From assembly GCF_023278565.1 (NCBI RefSeq), contig NC_064678.1, positions 3,782,001-3,846,000 of the forward strand: a stretch of DNA of 64,000 bases. Reading direction: 5' to 3'. Of the stretch, positions 57,408-64,000 are shown one piece after another. The position numbers and the translations under genes were made by a program. Positions within the stretch are counted from its first letter, which is position 1; each line of letters begins with the position of its first letter. The stretch comes from Colletotrichum lupini (taxonomy: Eukaryota > Ascomycota > Sordariomycetes > Glomerellales > Glomerellaceae). The notes below the pieces were generated by a model. That model ran no database searches. It was not told the DNA's origin and saw only the letters and a program-made list of their open reading frames with translations.

Positions 57408-58739
57408 GGTGTGGGTAAGGAGGAGGATGGGGTGAGGCGAACGATTCGGTCGGGGTTCGGAGCCCAGTCTCCTGTCGTTTCGGTCAATGGCTGAGGCAAG
57501 ATATGGGTTGAGTTCGTGAATGGGTACCCGGAAGGGCACGGCTCTGGAAAAATCCCGGAACGGACGCGTCGAGGCGCGGGCACCGTGCAGTCGGATCCGA
57601 CCGGATCACATGACGATAAGATGCGGAGGGTCTGATAACGAACCCCAGATTGATCTACTGTCGTGCTTACCTAAGCAAGACACTTACTACGTACAGTACA
57701 CTGTTCCTCACGTTCACCTTGAGGAAACAGGTACTTCTGGAAAGGTACGTATCTGCAGCATGTTCTGCTCACAGAACACATGGTAACTGTCTCACGGTTT
57801 GCCTTGTTTGGGTAATGACTGTTAATCTCAAAGTTGCGGTCTCTTCTTTTCGGGATCTGTAGGATACAAATCTGTCGATTCGGAAGCAAGGCAGCTGTCA
57901 ACCTTTCCCCGGATTCTCCCTCGTCAGCGCACCCAGCCGGTCGGGGCCTGTGGTTCGATAGCTGAAGGAAATGGCGATCATGTCATTGGCACAGGATTCC
58001 TGGCCCCGCTTCTGTCCAATCAGCGCTCGTACTCGGTGCCTCCCGTCAGACCACATCACCCCATTAATGTTGGCAGTCGTCAGGAAACCACCTGAAAACG
58101 CACGATCGCCCAACGTCAGTTTTTTTTCGTTGGTTGCTAACAACGGCTGGAATCCAAACGGGCCCCCTCCAACTCGGGCTTTGCGAACCACGTTACCAAG
58201 CGCTGCGCTTGCCCCCTTTTCGCGGCTGCGCCTATTGGATGAGACATAGTTGTCATTCATGATTCACACCTTTTTTGGTGCTGCAGAAATCCAAACCCTT
58301 GGCCCTGGCTTTTGGGGGGATCCGTTTACAAGATGGGATGGCATGATCTTGACCCAGCCCAGATTAGAAGCCTCCAGGCACGGCAATCTTACGGGCAAAG
58401 ATGCCCGCCCATCTGCCCACAATAGGCGTTTGCCGTTGGAAATCCCGGAGTCCTTTGTCAAGATTCCCAGATCTTGTAGGTATGCGGGCTGGAGGCACAA
58501 TCTTTTCCTTGGTATAAGATCCAAAGCAGCTTCCCGCCTGTCGTGATCCCATTCCCGTTCTCATCATCATCACACATCAACAACACCAAACAGAGTCTCA
58601 ACTCAATCACCAAACAAACTCTCCACTACATCTTCTGTACGAGTGTATTACATTTCACCTCACTCCTCTCCATCAAATCAATAGAAGTCTCTTTGACTCA
58701 ACACCAAAAAAAAAGCCAACCCTCCAATCACCACTCAAA
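57408..58739. promoter_or_regulatory. divergent promoter region
   Basis: 1.3 kb between gpi11 (-) and the gene at 58740 (+). TATAAG at 58513-58518 and a CA-rich leader (58565-58739) fit a well-expressed plus-strand gene. A small perfect hairpin TGTTCTG-CTCA-CAGAACA lies near 57761. No gene. Confidence 0.5.
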
Positions 58740-59069
58740 ATGTCTCCCGCCTTCGCCGCCCGCAACGCTGCTCGCTTCGCTGTTCAGCGCAGACAGTTTA
58801 CTCTCCTCCACAACATGCGCAACGTCGCCCGGTCCTTCGAGCCTCATCCCTTCCAGAGAATGTCGCAGACTGGTGTTCACGCCAAGCCTTACTACGGTGC
58901 CATGATTAAGAAGCGTGCCGTCACCGCAGCAATGTAAGAAGCCATCACAGCCTTAGCTACAGAAGAGATGACGGTGACTAACATTACACCAAACAGGTTC
59001 TTCCCCCTTGCTTTCGGCATCCTCGGCTGGCCCTACGCAAGCATGCTGCTTGTCGATGGTCACATGTAA
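58740..59069 (+). CDS. small probable mitochondrial membrane protein (88 aa)
   Basis: Exons 58740-58933 and 58997-59069, 88 residues. The first 35 residues are rich in Arg, Ala and Ser with no acidic residue (AARNAARFAVQRRQFTLL), a typical mitochondrial presequence. One hydrophobic helix follows (AVTAAMFFPLAFGILGWPYA), split by the intron at AT-G. The rest is short and polar. It looks like a small inner-membrane subunit of a respiratory or ATP-synthase complex, but I cannot name it. The long CA-rich leader and TATA suggest strong expression. Confidence 0.72.
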
Positions 59070-59847
59070 ACAGCCTTTTGGATAGTCGATCCACAACATG
59101 GGATAATTGGCAACAACGATACAGGAGTTGGAAGTTTCATTTGGGAATTTGGGATATTCACGAGATACCAGTACATATCTCAAGCATCTGAAGGCGTTCT
59201 GGGGCTTCTTGGATACCTATAGCATCGGTAGAAGTCCGTACGGACCATGCATAATTTACTTTGTTCAAACTAAGAACCCACCTGAGAACCTCAGGTTTAT
59301 TATCTTTGACCATGAGTAACATCGAGCTTGCCTACATGAATTTATTAGTACGATAAAAGTCATAAACTTCGTATCGTCCCATGTACTCTTGTCTGGACTT
59401 CACTTACAACTTAAAAGAGACCCTGAGAGGCCCGTGCGAGGAAGCTCCGAAGTGCGCTACTCCACCTTTGTCCTAGTCCCTCATTCGCGCCCATGCAGCT
59501 CCCCGGACTGCTACCGCGTCGTGTTGAAGCTGCCACTTTTGACCATTTTGACAACACTATCACCTCCAAAGGCGAGCAACTGCGACCACGACCCAACGAG
59601 AATACCTGACAAACAGGTGCCAGGGACCTGCCAACAAGCTCGAGTGCGGCTTTCTGTTGACTGCCATCGAGCCACCAAGCATCGAATCGCCCCCACTCGC
59701 AGTCACCGCCCGACCAACAAACAAAGGGGTTCCGCCGCGAAAACGAACCGAAACGACCAGCAGCAAGAGCATCGTGAGGGCTAAAAGGCTCGAGGTGTAG
59801 ACAAACAATAACATTTTGTTATTGAAATTTCGGATGCATCTCACAAG
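59070..59847. other. intergenic, arp1 promoter
   Basis: 778 bp between two plus-strand genes. Contains the arp1 promoter and leader (A-rich just before 59848). Short frames only. Confidence 0.5.
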
Positions 59848-61203
59848 ATGACGGACTCGCTGCACAACGCGCCAATTGTCCTGGACAATGGCTCCGGTAC
59901 GATCCGTGCCGGTTTCGCAGGCGACGACCTGCCCAAATGCTATTTTCCCTCGTTCGTCGGTCGGCCCAAGCATCTGAGAGTTCTCGCCGGCGCGCTCGAG
60001 GGCGAGGTCTTTATCGGACAGAAGGCGGCAACGGAGCTCAGAGGCCTGCTGAAGATCAGGTACCCGCTGGAGCACGGCATCGTTACGGACTGGGACGATA
60101 TGGAAAAGATTTGGGAGTACGTCTACGGCGAAGGCCTCAAGACGCTCAGTGAAGAGGTTCGTTTGGCACAGCTTATGGCTTGTGCAATATGCGAGACGCA
60201 CTATATCTGCTCTTGATACTAATGCCCACCTCAAGCATCCCGTCCTCTTGACCGAACCACCCCTCAACCCTCGCAGCAATCGCGACACAGCGGCTCAGAT
60301 CCTCTTCGAGACCTTCAACGTCCCGGCACTGTACACATCAATCCAAGCCGTCCTATCATTATACGCTAGCGGCCGGACAACCGGTATCGTTCTTGACTCG
60401 GGTGATGGAGTGTCACACGCGGTGCCAGTTTACGAGGGTTTCGCCATGCCGAGCAGCATCAGGCGGATAGACGTGGCAGGACGCGATGTGACCGAGTACA
60501 TGCAAATGCTGCTGCGGAAGAGTGGCTACGTCTTCCACACCAGCGCCGAGAAGGAGGTTGTGCGGCTCATCAAGGAGTCTGTAACTTATGTCGCTCAAGA
60601 CCCCAGGAAAGAGGAGAAGGAGTGGGCAAACAGGACAGATCCGGCCAAGGGCGTGGAATACGTTCTTCCGGACGGTCACAAGCTTAAAGTCAGTTTCTCG
60701 TTATGGAAGACGGCAAAGATAAGTGGGCTGACTATGTTTACAGATCGGTGCGGAACGGTTCAGAGCACCCGAAATCCTCTTCGACCCAGAAATCATCGGC
60801 CTCGAGTACCCCGGTGTGCACCAAATTGTCGTTGATGCCATCAACAGGACGGATCTCGACCTGCGCAAGTCGCTCTACAGCAACATTGTACTCTCTGGCG
60901 GCAGCACGCTGACCAGGGGCTTCGGTGACCGTCTGTTGACGGAGCTGCAACGGCTGGCCGTCAAGGACATGAGAATAAAGATTTTTGCGCCGCCAGAACG
61001 CAAGTACTCGACATGGATCGGTGGAAGTATTTTGGCTGGTCTCAGCACTTTCCGAAAGGTAGGTTACAATCTACTCGCCTGCTCTTTCCCGTGGGCTCAA
61101 TTCACTGCGGAATCTCGAGGCTAACCCCTTTTTACAACAGATGTGGGTGAGCATCGACGACTGGCATGAGAACCCGGAAATCATTCATACCAAGCTTACG
61201 TGA
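59848..61203 (+). CDS. arp1: Arp1 centractin, actin-related protein of dynactin
   Basis: Forms the short actin-like filament of dynactin, which links cytoplasmic dynein to nuclei and endosomes; the Neurospora homologue is ro-4. Exons 59848-60156, 60236-60688, 60744-61058 and 61141-61203, 379 residues, the standard length. Nucleotide-binding loops are intact: [20 protein letters not shown] (phosphate 1), [19 protein letters not shown] (phosphate 2) and [15 protein letters not shown] (adenosine). [18 protein letters not shown] and [17 protein letters not shown] are Arp1/actin signatures. The last exon ([20 protein letters not shown]) has the Arp1-type end rather than the actin C-terminus. The dense pattern of short introns fits core fungal genes. 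Confidence 0.96.
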
Positions 61204-64000
61204 GACGGTTCTTGTTTTTAATTCATATCGATGAAACGGTTTCCAGATGGCGTTGCTGGCCCCCCTCTCGACGTTTATAGATCTAGAGCTGTGTTCACCA
61301 TCCTGTTGCGCCTTATGATTAGACACAAAAGGCGACAACTGGATGAGTAGATGGAGTTTAGATGTCATGGAAGTTGGAGCGAGAGAGAGAGAGTGGCGAT
61401 TGGCTGGATTTGAGATTTACCTACCCTCAAAAGACATCGGCATTTTCGAAGCCATTGTCATAGGTAAAAGGCAGCATGAGGTAATGGTCAGCTAGAAAGT
61501 TGAGAATGATACCCGAAGCTGTTGTCTCTTTTGATCACATATGCAAAGCGTACTTTTTGACCATGCATTGCCGTACAATGCTATGCAGCTTGCCGCATGA
61601 ATTGGGGTCCAGTTGGTTGGTCGTTGTCAAGTTACGTGACATGCGTCCGATGGAAACCGGAAGTTGCGTTGGTATCAACATATTCCTTTTTTCCTTTCGG
61701 GCCGTAACATTCTTTCTATTCGCAACCCTATTTCCGTGTCTCGCCAAAATAGCGTCAACAATCTCTATTCTTGTGTCTTATCTATAACAGCTTATTGTCT
61801 CTTGGGCCCCCAAGCGTTTGCTACTCCCCAGTCACGTTGCGTGTTTCTGTCAGATGTCAGTCAGGATCGTCATGAGTTTGTGACGGATGAGTATATATCG
61901 ATGACCTGGTTTGGCCGTTGTAAGTGGCTCACCGCGACGGTTCCATTTGAGTTTGTTGTTGGAGTTGGGGTCTAGAGATAAGACCTAGGTAGGTGACTAG
62001 CGCGTACATACGGTGGTATTCAAACATGCAATGATACCGAACAGAGGTGTGATGAAATGATGTTGGTTTCCTTGAGTTGGAGCGGGTGAGAGAAGGTGAG
62101 GGTTGTGGACGTGAGACTAGGGATCGCCGTTGTTGGGTGGCCACGGCGGTTAAGGTTAGTTCCACCCTGCCGGATGGAGGACGTGTTGGAGTGAGATGGA
62201 AGACTATGGATACGCAGTTTGAAGCGCAGGTTCAGGCTCGCCTACCATCATCTCCTCTCAAGGTTGATTACTTGCTTGTTGGTCCTTGATAGTCCTCGCT
62301 CATTGAGACGTAATTAGTACAAGACTGCTTCAACCATGACAGCCGGACTATTCTACAACTCAGCAGGCAGAGCCAGGTCAGGTTTGCTGTTGTTGACTTG
62401 TTGGAGCCGGTGTGGGGAGTGAGCAGAAGAAGACCATGCATGTCGTGATGCAGTGAATAAATGACAAGACAAGGTCAGATGTGTGTGAGACATGGGTCTT
62501 TGCCGGAGGCATGCTGCATATGCCGTATGCCTCTCTGGGTTGCTAGATCTTTTACCACCACCAACACACGCGCTCTGAGCTCTCTCTCACCCTGGTCGTA
62601 TATCGCAAGCTGCTGGGCGGTGCATTTGAACCGTAACCGGACAAAAGAGCTCTCTCTCTGTTATCATCAATAAGCAAACGTCGAGATCCAAGTTTAGCCA
62701 CTTTTGGTTGCACTCAATGATCTCACTGATAAGAGTCGTAGAAAAGCAACGAGTAACGCCCGTTGCGCTGTTTGTTATTCCTACGCAATCATTGTCAGGG
62801 CCCCCAAGGACCCCAAAGACCCTAATGACTGCGAAGAGCAAGAGGGCAGCTACAGGGCGAGCTTCAATTCATCCGCCATGGCGGTGATTGATTTTTTCCC
62901 TCTCCTCCTCTCCACTTCTTGGTGCCAGGTGGACCTCGTGACTCTTCAAAAAACTCCAGTTGTCAAATTCTCGCCATGAAAAGACGCCATTCTGGAGCAA
63001 ACGATGGGGTAACGTTTTGCTAATAGATTACCACTTTCGGCCGTAGCGCGACCTCGGGAGGGCCCACTGGCTGGTCACGACGCTCCTCTTTAAACAAACC
63101 TGAAGGGCTGGGAGCTGGGGAAAACGGGGCTAATGCAAGGAACGTGGAACGTGCTGGACGGAATTTCGCAGTGACTCTTGAGCTCTAGCAGAGTTTTATT
63201 TTTCTCCCCTCTCCTCCCTCTGTGACCTTCGTTTCTACTGCGTAGCGGCTCGGGAAAAGCTGATCCTGATCGCTGCTGGCATGTTTTGGCTTGGAAGGAG
63301 TGGATAGGACTGGACACTATTAGATCACCACCCACCCCCTCCCTGGCTAGGGCCAACAGCTTTGTCGACGACGTCAAGGAGTACTGCCCGCTTGTGCCAT
63401 TACCGCCCCCGCCAACATGCCCTGTCGTCGACCAGTCATCAGTTTCCTGGGGGTAATGGGAATCCGTTTGCCGCGTCTCTGAGTGTCAGCAGACCTTTTC
63501 TGAGCTCATGTCTGATGCCACGATCCTGTTGCAGGTTTGAAGGAAATTCCGTTGACGAAGCTCGTCTCGCTTTCGAGGCAAACGTGCTCGCTTGACAGCC
63601 TTCGGTTCGTTCGATAGTCTGGCGCCAGTCCACTTCCCCCCATTGACGTGAGTTCTTGGCTTAATTTCGCCTTGAGCTCAGTTTTGTTGCCGTCGAGGGC
63701 ATGAAGCCACGATTCAGTCACGCATTCCTGCATTGCCTTGGATTCGACATCAAGGTACCGAGAGCCACAAATTTCATTTGGAGATTGAATGTTCGGCAGC
63801 CGAGTTGACAGTGAGATTTGAGTAACGTCAACGCACCGAGAAAGAAAGAATGGCTTGGAGAGAAATGAACCAACTTGGACTGCTGTATGTGAGGTTATTC
63901 AACTTCAGACTGCCAATTACATACCGCATCTCCAACCAAAAACTGGACAGAAACGAGCTTTACGAAAACTCTCGATACACGGAGCGGCCCGCAAAGCTGT
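61204..64000. other. right-edge stretch without a convincing gene
   Basis: 2.8 kb. Arp1 3' end, then short overlapping frames with no family sequence. A CT/CA-mixed segment at 63180-63360 could be a promoter of a gene beyond the edge. No repeat or RNA gene recognised. Confidence 0.45.

Noticed and set aside
57761..57778. Perfect 7-bp hairpin TGTTCTG...CAGAACA
   Set aside because: Short enough to arise by chance in 64 kb and not placed as a terminator or known site.
1..64000. CRISPR array, prophage, rRNA or bacterial operon
   Set aside because: No regularly spaced repeats, phage genes or rRNA sequence; gene structures are those of a filamentous fungus.

Overview
The window is nuclear DNA of a filamentous ascomycete, most likely a Sordariomycete. 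Evidence: short 40-120 nt GT-AG introns in most genes, a fungal non-reducing polyketide synthase, a UstYa/DUF3328 protein, Pmp3, Gpi11, LST8 and dynactin Arp1. No bacterial-style operons are present. I rebuilt exon structures by hand from splice signals and family motifs; reading phase closes across every junction given.

Layout. 8-1674 (-): SET-domain protein methyltransferase, cut by the left edge. 2615-4660 (-): unrecognised Ser-rich protein. 6198-8769 (+): SCY1-type pseudokinase. 9077-10256 (-): LST8. 10746-25622: a compact secondary-metabolite locus of four genes, namely an ABCC transporter (-), a UstYa-family oxidase-like protein (-), a 2074-aa SAT-KS-AT-PT-ACP-TE polyketide synthase (+) and a sulfotransferase-like P-loop protein (+). 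The UstYa and PKS genes are divergent around a 947-bp shared promoter. 25623-29388 holds no convincing gene. 29389-29763 (+): new small Cys-rich, zinc-knuckle-like protein with a collagen-like tail. 31552-33811 (-): FHA protein with a C-terminal hydrophobic anchor. 37100-38518 (+): IFRD-family protein. A 4.7-kb non-coding stretch precedes 43212-48683 (+), a 1788-aa low-complexity protein. 50409-51934 (+): YchF-type GTPase (yeast YGR210C type) with a 10-nt micro-exon. 53702-53924 (-): Pmp3. 55096-55264: a 169-bp Tc1/mariner-like MITE. 56569-57407 (-): Gpi11/PIG-F. 58740-59069 (+): small probable mitochondrial protein. 59848-61203 (+): Arp1 centractin. 61204-64000: nothing recognised.

How the genes fit together. 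The metabolite locus sits between conserved cellular genes. The PKS would make an aromatic polyketide, the UstYa protein could oxidise, halogenate or cyclise it, the ABCC pump could export it, and the sulfotransferase-like protein is a possible but unproven tailoring member. No pathway transcription factor, P450 or methyltransferase lies in the window, so this is either a minimal cluster or one that has lost parts. Flanking genes serve TOR signalling (LST8), tRNA/COPI trafficking (SCY1), GPI anchoring (Gpi11), membrane potential (Pmp3) and dynein transport (Arp1).
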